Positions 16,599-24,993 of a stretch of 55,422 nt of DNA are shown here, one piece after another; position 1 is the stretch's first letter, and the number at the start of each line of letters is the position of its first letter. A model generated the notes under the pieces. The model was not told where the DNA came from and searched no databases. It saw only the letters and a list, made by a program, of their open reading frames with translations. The position numbers and the translations under genes were made by a program. The DNA comes from an uncultured Blautia sp. (lineage in GTDB: Bacteria > Bacillota > Clostridia > Lachnospirales > Lachnospiraceae), in the NCBI GenBank assembly GCA_900541345.1, contig UQJE01000005.1, positions 1 through 55,422 of the forward strand. Reading direction: 5' to 3'.

Positions 16599-16627
16599 AT
16601 TATACGAATTTCCTGCTCTTCTGTCAA
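16599..16627 (-). promoter_or_regulatory. Consensus promoter of the MATE-tadA unit
   Basis: TTGACA (16622-16627), 17 bases, TATAAT (16599-16604) on the minus strand. The -35 directly abuts the GH32 stop codon, so this unit can be read without the upstream fructan operon. Confidence 0.85.
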
Positions 16628-18106
16628 TTAAAGGGCAATTTCATATTTTTCTATATTTATTTTTGCTTTTCCATCGCAAGAAAATACAATGCCGTCGGCT
16701 TCCGGCGGCGTACATATTACAGTACTGACTGCCTGAGCACCATCATTTACAAATAATTCTACAGACTGTCTGTCCATAATAAAGCGAAGCTTCAGGTTTT
16801 CTCCGCTTTCTTTCATATTTTCCGGAAGCTTCCATGTTCTATGACATACGACATCTCTTATTACTCCGCAGTATGTTCTGTCTATTGTCATTAACTGTTT
16901 CTTTCTGTTGTATGTATAGCTTGTAGTATATTCTTCATTATGGGCAAGCTCAATGGAAAACTCATCAAACTCGTCTCCGCCGATTTCTACTGTCATATCA
17001 AGAACGCGTCCGCAAATACCGTCCAGCTCCATCTCTCCGGTAATCTCCTGCCCGTTTATTACACATGGATTTTTTCTGTAATTTTTCAGTTCCTCCACAG
17101 GATTCTGATATAATTTTCCATCTATATATTTAAGCTCTCTTGGAATTGTCATCATGCCCTGCCATTTCTGTCCGAAAGGCATTACACAGGCATCCCATGA
17201 CTTCATCCAGGCAATCATAATTCTTCTTCCATCTGGAAGCTCTGTTGTCTGGGGCGCATAAAAATCAAAACCATAATCAAGAGATTTTGGCGCTTCTTTC
17301 TTAAAAACGTGATTATCTTTGTCGTACTCTCCAGCGAAAAACACCGCATTATTCCCATTATGGAATTCATATTTCTGCGCTTTCATGTCCTGCGGAGAAC
17401 AGATTAGAAAATGTTTGCCGTCCAGTCCGAAAAAGTCAGGGCATTCCCACATGGTTCCGATTTCTCCAGTGCTGTTTTCTGCAAGCACGGTTTCAAATTT
17501 CCATGATTCCGGCGTTTCTCCAGAAAAAAGAACAACCTGCCCTCTCTGATCGTCATTTTTATTTCCCACAATCAGATAATATTTCCCGTCTTCTTTCCAT
17601 ATTTTAGGATCACGGAAATCAATGCGGCTGCATCCCTTTGGCATCATCTCTCCTGTAATCACAGGATTTTCGGAAAATTTTTCATACACTCTTCCATCGC
17701 CATATGCAAGACACTGATTCTGTCTTTCCTGTGTAGTTCCATCAGGAAGTGTTTTTTTGCTTACGCCTGTATACATAAGAGCGTGCTTTCCATCTGCCTC
17801 TATTGCGCTTCCGGAAAAACATCCCAGCTCATCATATTCCTGATCCGGCGCCATGGCAGCCGGAAGCATTTCCCAGGACACCATATCTTTTGATACACAA
17901 TGCCCCCAGTGCATGGGCCCCCAGTCTCTTGTATATGGGTGATACTGATAAAACAAATGAATTTCTCCATTGTAGAAGGAAAATCCATTCGGGTCATTCA
18001 TCCAGCCAATTGGAGGTGTCACATGAAATGCCGGTTTTTCCTCTGCCGCAATTTTCTGTTTTTCTTCTTTTTCGTATTTGTGAGCTTTTTCTAATTTTAA
18101 ACTCAT
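16628..18106 (-). CDS. Glycoside hydrolase family 32 (sucrose-6-phosphate hydrolase / fructanase)
   Basis: 492 residues. GH32 hallmarks: W-M-N-D-P-N-G near residue 34-40 (the Asp is the nucleophile), F-R-D-P-K near 163 (transition-state stabiliser) and E-C-P-D-F near 218 (the Glu is the acid/base). A C-terminal beta-sandwich follows. No signal peptide is present, so it acts in the cytoplasm on imported beta-fructosides (sucrose, its phosphate, or short fructans). It is the last gene after an ABC importer (12 bases from the binding-protein gene) under the divergent LacI repressor, which argues for unphosphorylated oligosaccharide substrates rather than PTS-derived sucrose 6-phosphate. Confidence 0.93.
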   Translation of the reverse strand: MSLKLEKAHKYEKEEKQKIAAEEKPAFHVTPPIGWMNDPNGFSFYNGEIHLFYQYHPYTRDWGPMHWGHCVSKDMVSWEMLPAAMAPDQEYDELGCFSGSAIEADGKHALMYTGVSKKTLPDGTTQERQNQCLAYGDGRVYEKFSENPVITGEMMPKGCSRIDFRDPKIWKEDGKYYLIVGNKNDDQRGQVVLFSGETPESWKFETVLAENSTGEIGTMWECPDFFGLDGKHFLICSPQDMKAQKYEFHNGNNAVFFAGEYDKDNHVFKKEAPKSLDYGFDFYAPQTTELPDGRRIMIAWMKSWDACVMPFGQKWQGMMTIPRELKYIDGKLYQNPVEELKNYRKNPCVINGQEITGEMELDGICGRVLDMTVEIGGDEFDEFSIELAHNEEYTTSYTYNRKKQLMTIDRTYCGVIRDVVCHRTWKLPENMKESGENLKLRFIMDRQSVELFVNDGAQAVSTVICTPPEADGIVFSCDGKAKINIEKYEIAL

Positions 18107-18118
18107 AATCTTCTCCTT

Positions 18119-19807
18119 TTATTCTGCTTTCTGTTCTTCTTTTAAGGATTCCTGGTACTTATCAAAATATTTCTGTTTGATTTTCAGATAATCAGAGAGG
18201 CCGTACTGTTCCATTTTTTTCAGATAACTGTCCCACTCTTCGTCAATACCGCCATTTAATATCCAGTCTGCCTTTTTCTGCTCTGCATATTTTTTGATGT
18301 CTGTGTCATACTGTGATATTTTATTTGTGTCTTCAATACTCATAAACACATTTGGGTATACATACTTACTGTTCATGTCCTTCAAATATGTCTCGTGCAT
18401 ATTATCAAGACGCCACTTTGCATCGGCAGGCTGTGTCACATACTCGCCATAATATTCATTTAAAATAGCAAGCGGACCGTTTACAGACTGCGCTTCTCGT
18501 ACTTCTACAGGAGATTCTTCGCCTAAATCCATATGCCGAAGCATAGGCTCGCCCTTTTCATTTTCTCCCATTTCAAAAATATTAAAGGAATCTTCTTCCC
18601 CGTAAGTTCCCCAGTTGTTCTGCGGAGACTGAATAGGCGCATACATCTGGTCAATCCATGCTGCTGCAAGAGCTGTGTTTTCACAGCTTGTAGTGAGAAC
18701 GCAGCGTCCTCTGTCAAATCCGCTTGTTTCACTGTTATTCTGACGGGTAATGTTTACAAACCCATCCGGTCCTGCAAGAGCAGGAAGCATGACATAATCG
18801 TTATAGTTATCAATATTTGAAATATCCCAGGTAAAACAAAGACCGTATCTGTGGCTTTTTCCTTTTGCCACATAAGTACTCCACTCCTGCGTAAATGCTT
18901 CCGTGTCTACAAGCTTCTGTTCTACAAGGCTGTGAAGCCATTTAATTCCCTCTTTATAGCCTTCCTGCACAGTGGTGTAAATAACTTCGCCCTCGTCTGT
19001 CACCGCAAAATGGTCGCCTGTATCTCCATATCCTTTCCCAAATCCATTAATTAAAATAGAAGGATCCTGGTCGCCATTATTGATAATAAAGGACATGGGA
19101 ATCACATCTCCCTCAATCTGAAACTCTGCCTCCAGAGCGTCTGCGTTATCACGAAAAGCAATCAGAACTTTTTCAAGCTCATCTGTTGTTTTCGGAAGTT
19201 CAAGTCCAAGAAAATCCAGCCATTTTTTATTAATGTACGGAATATTTCCAATTGCCTGAATCGCTTCTTTTCCTTCTCCAAGCTGCTCAATCCAGGGGAA
19301 AGAATAAATATGTCCATCCGGAGCTGTACACATGGTTCTGTATTCCGGATATTTTTCAAATACAGCCTGAAGATTTGGCATATATTTGTCAATCAGGTTT
19401 TCCAGAGGAATAATAATTCCCTGTTTTGCATAGCGAAGTAAATCATACTCATTCATTCCTGCGTTAAATAATCCGTCCGGCAGATTTCCAAACTGAGCAA
19501 GGGCCAGGTTTTTCTTATCTGCAAACTGGTCTGCCACAAAGCAGGTCCAGTCAATATGTACGTTTGTCTGTTCTTCCAGTCTTTTAAATATTTCTCTTTC
19601 ATTTGGTTCCTGTGTAGAAGTTGCCGGAGCATTTGTAATAAAAGACAGTTCTGCTTTTTCTTCCAGAGGAAATGTTACCTCCTCAACAGGAGTATCCGGA
19701 TTAATATTTGCTTTCATACGCTCTTCTTTTCCACATCCTGCCACGGAAAGCATGAGCGCTGCCGAAAGCCCCGCTGCAACGAAAACCTTCTTATTTCTTT
19801 TCATCAT
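18119..19807 (-). CDS. Extracellular sugar-binding lipoprotein (ABC importer)
   Basis: 562 residues. A lipoprotein signal peptide with lipobox L-S-V-A-G-C (cysteine at about 25) is followed by a large family 1-type solute-binding fold, of the long LplA-like kind found in gut Firmicutes. Two possible ATGs lie next to each other; both fit the GGAGG. It should be anchored to the outside of the membrane and deliver an oligosaccharide to the two permeases encoded directly upstream. Linkage with GH32 suggests fructo-oligosaccharides or sucrose. Confidence 0.9.
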   Translation of the reverse strand: MMKRNKKVFVAAGLSAALMLSVAGCGKEERMKANINPDTPVEEVTFPLEEKAELSFITNAPATSTQEPNEREIFKRLEEQTNVHIDWTCFVADQFADKKNLALAQFGNLPDGLFNAGMNEYDLLRYAKQGIIIPLENLIDKYMPNLQAVFEKYPEYRTMCTAPDGHIYSFPWIEQLGEGKEAIQAIGNIPYINKKWLDFLGLELPKTTDELEKVLIAFRDNADALEAEFQIEGDVIPMSFIINNGDQDPSILINGFGKGYGDTGDHFAVTDEGEVIYTTVQEGYKEGIKWLHSLVEQKLVDTEAFTQEWSTYVAKGKSHRYGLCFTWDISNIDNYNDYVMLPALAGPDGFVNITRQNNSETSGFDRGRCVLTTSCENTALAAAWIDQMYAPIQSPQNNWGTYGEEDSFNIFEMGENEKGEPMLRHMDLGEESPVEVREAQSVNGPLAILNEYYGEYVTQPADAKWRLDNMHETYLKDMNSKYVYPNVFMSIEDTNKISQYDTDIKKYAEQKKADWILNGGIDEEWDSYLKKMEQYGLSDYLKIKQKYFDKYQESLKEEQKAE

Positions 19808-19823
19808 CTTTTCCTCCTTCTCA

Positions 19824-20720
19824 TCAGCCTTTTACAGAACCAACCATGATTCCCTTATCAAAATACTTCTGGAAAAACGGATACATAACCAGAAGAGGAA
19901 GACTGGATACTACAATTGTGGCATATTTCAAAAGCTCGGCTACTTTCGCCATTTCTGCTGTACTTTGAATATCTGCAATCATTCCCGGCTGCGGTGTATT
20001 CTGAACCAAAATAGAGCGAAGCACAAGCTGAAGAGGCTGAAGATTTGCATCATTTAAATAAATCATTGCGTCAAAATAGCTGTTCCACATTCCAACAAAA
20101 GAATAAAGTGCCAGAACTGCAATAATCGGTTTACAAACCGGCATCATGATCTGGAAGAAATGCTGAATTTCATTTGCACCGTCAATAGCAGATGCCTCTC
20201 GAAGTTCCTTTGGAATGGACTGATAATACGTTCTTGCCAGAATCATATTCCACACATTAAATGCGCCCGGAATCAAAACAGCCCAAATTGTATTTACCAT
20301 GTGAAGCTGATTGATCAAAATGAAAGTCGGCATCAGACCACCGCCAAAAAACATAGTAATGATAAAGATAGTATTAAAAAACTTTCTTCCCACAAATTCT
20401 TTTTTTGACATTGGATATGCAGCAAGCAAAGTAACCAAAACAGAAATTACAGTAAATGCTGCTGAATAAAAAAAGGAATTTAAAAATCCTCTCCATATCA
20501 TTCCATTTTCCAAAACTCTTTTGTATGCGTCCAGAGTCCAGTCTTTTATATTAAGACTGATTCCTCTGCTGTTTAATACATTGGGATCCATAAAGGAAGC
20601 TGCCACCACATATACAAGCGGAATCAGAACTGCCAGTACAAAAAGTCCCAGAAGAACATATCCTGTTCCCAGTATTGCTTTATCCGATGCTCCAAGCTTC
20701 ATTTTTCTTCTTGTTTCCAT
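19824..20720 (-). CDS. Carbohydrate ABC transporter permease (LplC/MalG type)
   Basis: 298 residues, six predicted membrane spans, with the EAA loop E-A-S-A-I-D-G-A-N near residue 175-183 that docks the ATPase. The C-terminal M-V-G-S-V-K-G ending is common for this subfamily. It pairs with the other permease gene 13 bases upstream and the binding protein 16 bases downstream. Confidence 0.92.
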   Translation of the reverse strand: METRRKMKLGASDKAILGTGYVLLGLFVLAVLIPLVYVVAASFMDPNVLNSRGISLNIKDWTLDAYKRVLENGMIWRGFLNSFFYSAAFTVISVLVTLLAAYPMSKKEFVGRKFFNTIFIITMFFGGGLMPTFILINQLHMVNTIWAVLIPGAFNVWNMILARTYYQSIPKELREASAIDGANEIQHFFQIMMPVCKPIIAVLALYSFVGMWNSYFDAMIYLNDANLQPLQLVLRSILVQNTPQPGMIADIQSTAEMAKVAELLKYATIVVSSLPLLVMYPFFQKYFDKGIMVGSVKG

Positions 20721-20733
20721 ACGGTACTACCTC

Positions 20734-21669
20734 CTATAATCCTTCGCCTTCATTTAACTTTTTCACAACCCAGTTAACCGCGATCAGAAGAATCACATTA
20801 ATCACCGAATTAAAAAGTCCTACTGCAGTTGAATAGCCGTAATCTCCATTTAACAAACCAATCTTATATACATATGTAGATAAAATTTCAGATGCCGGAA
20901 TGTTCATATCTGTCTGAAGCGCATATGCCTTTTCAAATCCAATACTCATAATATTTCCAGCCTGTAAAATAAACTGAATTACAACAATATTTTTAATTGC
21001 AGGAAGCTCTACATAACGAATCTGCTGAAAAATATTTGCACCATCCACAATGGCCGCCTCCTCAAGGTCTTTACTCGCATTGGAAAGAGCCGCCGTATAC
21101 ATAATGGACGCCCAGCCTGCAGTCTGCCAGATTCCGCTTGCAATATAAATACTGCGGAATGCTTCCGGCATAGTCATCCAGTTTGTGTCAATCCCGAGCG
21201 CCTGATTAATCGGACCTACCGGAGACAGGAACATACGCACCATGCCACAAAGAACAATAACAGAAATAAAATTCGGTGCGTAAATTAAAAGCTGAATTTT
21301 CTTCCGGATTCCGGCCAGGCGAATACGATTTAACAAAAGCGCCAGAATAATCGGAACCGGAAATCCCCACAGCAACCCAAACAGACTGAGTTTTAAAGTA
21401 TTCATAAGGTAATTCATAAAATCAGGCGAAGATAAAAATCTCCGGAAATACTCAAGCCCTACCCATTCACTTCCAAATATTCCATCAATTACATTGTAAT
21501 CCTCAAATGCAATCAGTACGCCTCCCATTGGAAGGTACTTAAAAATTACAGTCAAAAGAAGAGCCGGCATTAAAAAGAATATATATAACTGCCAGTTTTT
21601 CTTGATGTACCCCAGCTTTTTTGCCGCCGTCTGCTTTACTGTTGCTTTCCCCTTTGCAGGTGTCTTCAT
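20734..21669 (-). CDS. Carbohydrate ABC transporter permease (LplB/MalF type)
   Basis: 311 residues from M-K-T-P-A-K-G-K; this ATG has GGAGG 7 bases upstream, whereas the longer frame would start before the ribosome binding site. A basic leader, six membrane spans and the EAA loop E-A-A-I-V-D-G-A-N near residue 205 are visible. First gene of the four-gene fructan operon. No ATPase gene is in the operon, so a shared MsmX/MsmK-type ATPase encoded elsewhere is probably used, as in many Firmicutes. Confidence 0.92.
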   Translation of the reverse strand: MKTPAKGKATVKQTAAKKLGYIKKNWQLYIFFLMPALLLTVIFKYLPMGGVLIAFEDYNVIDGIFGSEWVGLEYFRRFLSSPDFMNYLMNTLKLSLFGLLWGFPVPIILALLLNRIRLAGIRKKIQLLIYAPNFISVIVLCGMVRMFLSPVGPINQALGIDTNWMTMPEAFRSIYIASGIWQTAGWASIMYTAALSNASKDLEEAAIVDGANIFQQIRYVELPAIKNIVVIQFILQAGNIMSIGFEKAYALQTDMNIPASEILSTYVYKIGLLNGDYGYSTAVGLFNSVINVILLIAVNWVVKKLNEGEGL

Positions 21670-21719
21670 TTGTCTTTCCTCCGTTTCCCTTAATTTTGTA
21701 AACCGATCATGCAACCGGT

Positions 21720-21737
21720 AAAGTAACCGGTTACTTT
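21720..21737. promoter_or_regulatory. LacI-type operator O1 at the importer promoter
   Basis: AAAGTAACCGGTTACTTT, a perfect 18-base palindrome with the CG-containing centre typical of LacI operators. It covers the predicted transcription start of the importer operon. Confidence 0.85.
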
Positions 21738-21744
21738 TGTTTTG

Positions 21745-21773
21745 ATATTACACCTCAAATTCCCGCCTGTCAA
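21745..21773 (-). promoter_or_regulatory. Promoter of the ABC importer-GH32 operon
   Basis: TTGACA (21768-21773), 17 bases, TAATAT (21745-21750) on the minus strand, with operator O1 directly downstream. Confidence 0.75.
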
Positions 21774-21799
21774 TAGATTTCAATGAATTTCCCAAAATA

Positions 21800-21826
21800 A
21801 AGTAACCGGTTCCGTAACTGGTTATT
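21800..21826. promoter_or_regulatory. LacI-type operators O2 and O3, overlapping pair
   Basis: AAGTAACCGGTTCC (21800-21813) and CCGTAACTGGTTATT (21812-21826) are two imperfect copies of the O1 palindrome lying back to back. They end 7 bases before the -35 of the divergent lacI gene. Confidence 0.7.
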
Positions 21827-21833
21827 TCCCCCA

Positions 21834-21862
21834 TTGCTTTTTACTTTTATTCTTGCTATACT
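21834..21862 (+). promoter_or_regulatory. Promoter of the lacI-type gene
   Basis: TTGCTT (21834-21839), 17 bases, TATACT (21857-21862); start codon at 21903. Confidence 0.6.
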
Positions 21863-21902
21863 TATCTGTAATTAATCACAGAAAGCAGGGGGAATTTATA
21901 TT

Positions 21903-22928
21903 ATGGATTCAAAAAAAGTAACATTTGCAGACATTGCAAAATATACCAATTTTTCCAAAACAACTATCTCCAGATATTTTAATAATCCCGATTCTCTCAC
22001 CCTTGAAAATCAGGAAAAAATAGCCAGAGCCCTGGATGAACTAGGTTATCAGGAAAATAAGCTTGCCAAAGTTCTAGCAAATGGAAAAAGCGAATTTGTA
22101 GGAATCATCATCCCTAATCTTTATCTTCACTATTATTCTGAAATGTTAAATCAGATCCTCTCCAGTTACTCCGACTACCATTACAAATTCCTTGTTTTTG
22201 TGAACAGCGATAAAAAAGAACTGGAACAGCAGTATCTTGACGAACTGATGGCTTATAAAATCGAGGGGCTTATTGTATTAAGCCATACCTTTTCTTCCGA
22301 GGACCTTGCCTCCTACCATATTCCTGTTGTAGCAATTGAAAGAGAGGCAGAGCATATATGTAGCGTCACTACAGACAATTATATGGGAGCTGTACAGGCA
22401 GCCTCTCTTCTCATACATAACAACTGTGACATTCTGATTCACATAAATGTGCCTGTCCCGGAAAAAGTACCGGCTTTTCGCCGTATTCAGGGATTCGAGG
22501 ACACCTGCAAAGAACAGAACATCCCATATAAACTGATACTCCGGGGACTGGGAAATACGTATGAGACAACCTTTGCCGCAATCAAGGAGGTTTTTGAAGA
22601 AATCGACTCTTCCTATACCGGAATGAAAAAAGGCATCTTCCTTGCAAACGATACTTATGCCAATATTTTTCTGAATCTTATCTTTCAGAAATACGGAAAA
22701 CTTCCCGATGACTATCAGATTGTAGGATTTGATAATTCTCCTATTGCAAGCGAAGCAATTATCCCTATTACCACAGTAGGACAGCAAATTGACAAAATCG
22801 CCCGCACTGCAATGGATCTTCTTGTCCTTCAGATGAATGAAATGAAAAAAAGGAGACCAAATCCTTTAAAAAATCCAATCCATCAGCAAGTCACACCTGT
22901 TCTTATCCGCCGTAATACAACGGATTAA
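21903..22928 (+). CDS. LacI family repressor of the fructan/sucrose operon
   Basis: 341 residues. Helix-turn-helix T-F-A-D-I-A-K-Y-T-N-F-S-K-T-T-I-S at about residues 7-23, hinge region around 50-60, then the sugar-binding domain (V-G-I-I-I-P-N near 66, V-G-F-D-N near 275). It is divergent from the importer-GH32 operon, and three copies of a LacI-type operator lie between them, so it very likely represses the operon and perhaps itself. The ligand is probably sucrose, fructose or a phosphate of these, by context. Start supported by AGGGGGAA upstream. Confidence 0.92.
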   Translation: MDSKKVTFADIAKYTNFSKTTISRYFNNPDSLTLENQEKIARALDELGYQENKLAKVLANGKSEFVGIIIPNLYLHYYSEMLNQILSSYSDYHYKFLVFVNSDKKELEQQYLDELMAYKIEGLIVLSHTFSSEDLASYHIPVVAIEREAEHICSVTTDNYMGAVQAASLLIHNNCDILIHINVPVPEKVPAFRRIQGFEDTCKEQNIPYKLILRGLGNTYETTFAAIKEVFEEIDSSYTGMKKGIFLANDTYANIFLNLIFQKYGKLPDDYQIVGFDNSPIASEAIIPITTVGQQIDKIARTAMDLLVLQMNEMKKRRPNPLKNPIHQQVTPVLIRRNTTD

Positions 22929-22956
22929 ATCACAAAACCTACAGGAGGTTTTACAT

Positions 22957-23652
22957 ATGAAAATCTGCGGTTTTAACAAAACAACTTTATTAGATTATCC
23001 CGGACGTGTTGCCTGCACCATATTTTTAGGCGGCTGTAATTTCCGCTGTCCCTTCTGCCAGAACGGCGGACTTGTAGAAAGACCGGAACAGCAGCCTGAA
23101 TATTCCAGAGAAGAGATTCTCTCTTTCCTGAAAAAAAGAAAAGGGATTCTTGACGGGGTATGTATCTCTGGCGGAGAACCTACCTTATCCCCCGCCCTCG
23201 GCTCTCTCCTTCCGGATATAAAAAGCCTTGGCTACTCCATAAAACTTGATACAAACGGTTCCCGTCCCGACATATTAAAATCACTTGCAAAAGACAGACT
23301 GATCGATATGATTGCTATGGATATTAAGACAAGCCCCGGGCGGTATTCCGTTCTTACAGGTATTGCTCACCCGGACTTAAATGCCATATATGAATCCGTC
23401 GATTTTCTGATGAGCGGAACCATTGATTACGAATTTCGTACAACTGTTGTAAAAGAGCTTCATACAGAGAGGGATTTTCACGAAATCGGGATATGGCTCA
23501 AAGGTGCAAAATCCTACTATCTCCAGGCTTACCGTGACTCGGAAGAGGTCCTTCAGCCTGGATTTAGCAGCTATTCCCAGGAAGAATTAATGTACTTCCG
23601 TTCCATTCTTTTGAATTCCATCCCTCTGGTGGAAATCCGGGGAATTGATTGA
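22957..23652 (+). CDS. nrdG: Anaerobic ribonucleotide reductase activating protein (NrdG-like radical SAM)
   Basis: 231 residues. The radical-SAM motif C-N-F-R-C-P-F-C lies at about residues 27-34, followed by the S-A-M-binding I-S-G-G-E-P-T near 70. The N-terminal M-K-I-C-G-F-N-K-T-T-L-L-D-Y-P-G is typical of the second NrdG type (TIGR02495-like) and related PflA-type activases, which make a glycyl radical on a partner enzyme. AGGAGG precedes the ATG by 7 bases. No nrdD or other glycyl radical enzyme lies nearby. It follows the LacI gene by 28 bases and its last 66 bases overlap the convergent gene. Confidence 0.85.
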   Translation: MKICGFNKTTLLDYPGRVACTIFLGGCNFRCPFCQNGGLVERPEQQPEYSREEILSFLKKRKGILDGVCISGGEPTLSPALGSLLPDIKSLGYSIKLDTNGSRPDILKSLAKDRLIDMIAMDIKTSPGRYSVLTGIAHPDLNAIYESVDFLMSGTIDYEFRTTVVKELHTERDFHEIGIWLKGAKSYYLQAYRDSEEVLQPGFSSYSQEELMYFRSILLNSIPLVEIRGID

Positions 23653-24633
23653 CCGGTACCAGTACCCTCCCTGTCTGTCCGAAACTTGAATCTCCCGGCT
23701 TTTTTTAAAAAAAGGAAAACCGAACATATTCGCCATAAAACGTTCCTGTTGATCATATACTCCCGGTACACCGAGAATCTGCTCTCCGTTTTCTTTTGTA
23801 CAGATAAGAAGATGTCCAAAATTATAATATCCGTACAAAAGAAACCGGTTTTGGCGCAGAGGACAGTTTTTTCTGGAAAAACAAGAGAGATCTCCCGGTC
23901 TTATTTTCCTGCAGCTTAAAAATTCTCCATCTTCAAAAGGAGTACAGGGTTCTCCCGGCATGGAACGTTCCGGCTGTACTTCTGTCGCCGTCACATTCTC
24001 TTCGTCTGCGGACTTATCCTGCTGCGCTACAGCTTCTGTCTCTGTAACATTCTTTTTATGAGGCATTTCTTCTTTCTCTGATATTTCTGACTTTTCCTCC
24101 GTCAATTTTTCTTTTAATTTCTCTTTTTTTAGTATCTTTCCGGCTTCCTCCTGAATCTCTTTCTCCTGCTTCCCATCTGTTTTCTCTTCTAATCCTTCTC
24201 CCAAATCTTCCTTAGCCTCTTTCTTCGGATTATCCTCTTCCGAAAATTCTTCAAACAGCTCCGGTATAATTTCTATATCGTCCCACTCTGTTCCAAAAAA
24301 TGCTCCAAGCTCTGTTATAAACACCATTCCTCCAAGCGTTTCCAGAGTCGCTTCCCGTCCTCCGATTTTCCAGGAGGAAGTTTCCATTGTATGATTCACT
24401 CTGTTCGCTTCTGTTTTGCATGAGGAAAGAAGAATTCCTCTCATCTTCTTTCCTTCTCTTACAAATGCATAGCTTTTGCATTCTGTACCTGCAGGTATTC
24501 CCTGACACTGCAGATGCAATTCCATAGTACACCTCTCTCCCCAGGACTCCACTTTTACAAATCCGCAGTTCTCCTCCTTCTTTCCTTTTCTGTATTCATA
24601 TACATAAGCAACAAAACGCCTGTATTCTCCCAA
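23587..24633 (-). CDS. DUF6128-like protein with long charged linker
   Basis: 348 residues. An N-terminal domain (about 1-130) opening M-G-E-Y-R-R-F-V-A-Y-V-Y-E-Y is followed by a glutamate/lysine-rich low-complexity stretch (about 135-230) and a C-terminal domain with F-L-L-Y-G-Y-Y-N-F-G-H-L-L and Y-W-Y-R. I recognise the C-terminal pattern as that of DUF6128 proteins of Lachnospiraceae; their function is unknown. No signal peptide or membrane span. Its 3' end overlaps the convergent nrdG-like gene by 66 bases. Confidence 0.7.
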   Translation of the reverse strand: MGEYRRFVAYVYEYRKGKKEENCGFVKVESWGERCTMELHLQCQGIPAGTECKSYAFVREGKKMRGILLSSCKTEANRVNHTMETSSWKIGGREATLETLGGMVFITELGAFFGTEWDDIEIIPELFEEFSEEDNPKKEAKEDLGEGLEEKTDGKQEKEIQEEAGKILKKEKLKEKLTEEKSEISEKEEMPHKKNVTETEAVAQQDKSADEENVTATEVQPERSMPGEPCTPFEDGEFLSCRKIRPGDLSCFSRKNCPLRQNRFLLYGYYNFGHLLICTKENGEQILGVPGVYDQQERFMANMFGFPFFKKSREIQVSDRQGGYWYRSINSPDFHQRDGIQKNGTEVH

Positions 24634-24754
24634 AATACACCCTCCGTTGATTCTTCTGTCTTTAAAATATATGACTTCTCTCTCCTTTCATGCCTTGCCT
24701 TTTCGGTTTCCCAACTGCTCTGTTCAATTTTTTTAATTTTTTTCATTTTTTTGC

Positions 24755-24783
24755 TTGACAATTATATAAAAACCAGATATAAT
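24755..24783 (+). promoter_or_regulatory. Consensus promoter of tRNA-Pro
   Basis: TTGACA (24755-24760), 17 bases, TATAAT (24778-24783); the tRNA starts at 24799. Confidence 0.9.
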
Positions 24784-24798
24784 AGCTCTTGCAGTTGA

Positions 24799-24872
24799 CG
24801 AAGCGTGGCTCAGTTTGGTAGAGCGCTGCGTTCGGGACGCAGAGGTCGTGGGTTCGAATCCCGTCGCTTCGA
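24799..24872 (+). tRNA. tRNA-Pro (anticodon CGG)
   Basis: A 74-nt cloverleaf without CCA. Acceptor CGAAGCG pairs with CGCTTCG; the D arm holds GGTAGAG; anticodon stem CTGCG/CGCAG encloses the loop TTCGGGA, giving anticodon CGG; the T arm has GGTTCGAATCC. It reads the proline codon CCG. A perfect promoter precedes it and a strong terminator follows, so it is a single-gene unit. Confidence 0.97.
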
Positions 24873-24882
24873 CTGATTAAAA

Positions 24883-24915
24883 AACCTTGAAAACATCTGT
24901 TTTCAAGGTTTTTTT
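24883..24915 (+). terminator. Terminator of tRNA-Pro
   Basis: AACCTTGAAAAC (24883-24894), loop ATCT, GTTTTCAAGGTT (24899-24910), then TTTTT. Confidence 0.92.
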
Positions 24916-24940
24916 GTATGCTTTTATCCACCATACAAAA

Positions 24941-24971
24941 ATAAGACAGAAGCTATCTACCCCTGTCTTAT
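24941..24971 (-). terminator. Terminator of the glycosyltransferase gene
   Basis: ATAAGACAG (24941-24949) pairs with CTGTCTTAT (24963-24971); TTTTTG follows on the minus strand. Confidence 0.8.
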
Positions 24972-24993
24972 CTTTGCCATACTTTTATAATTC

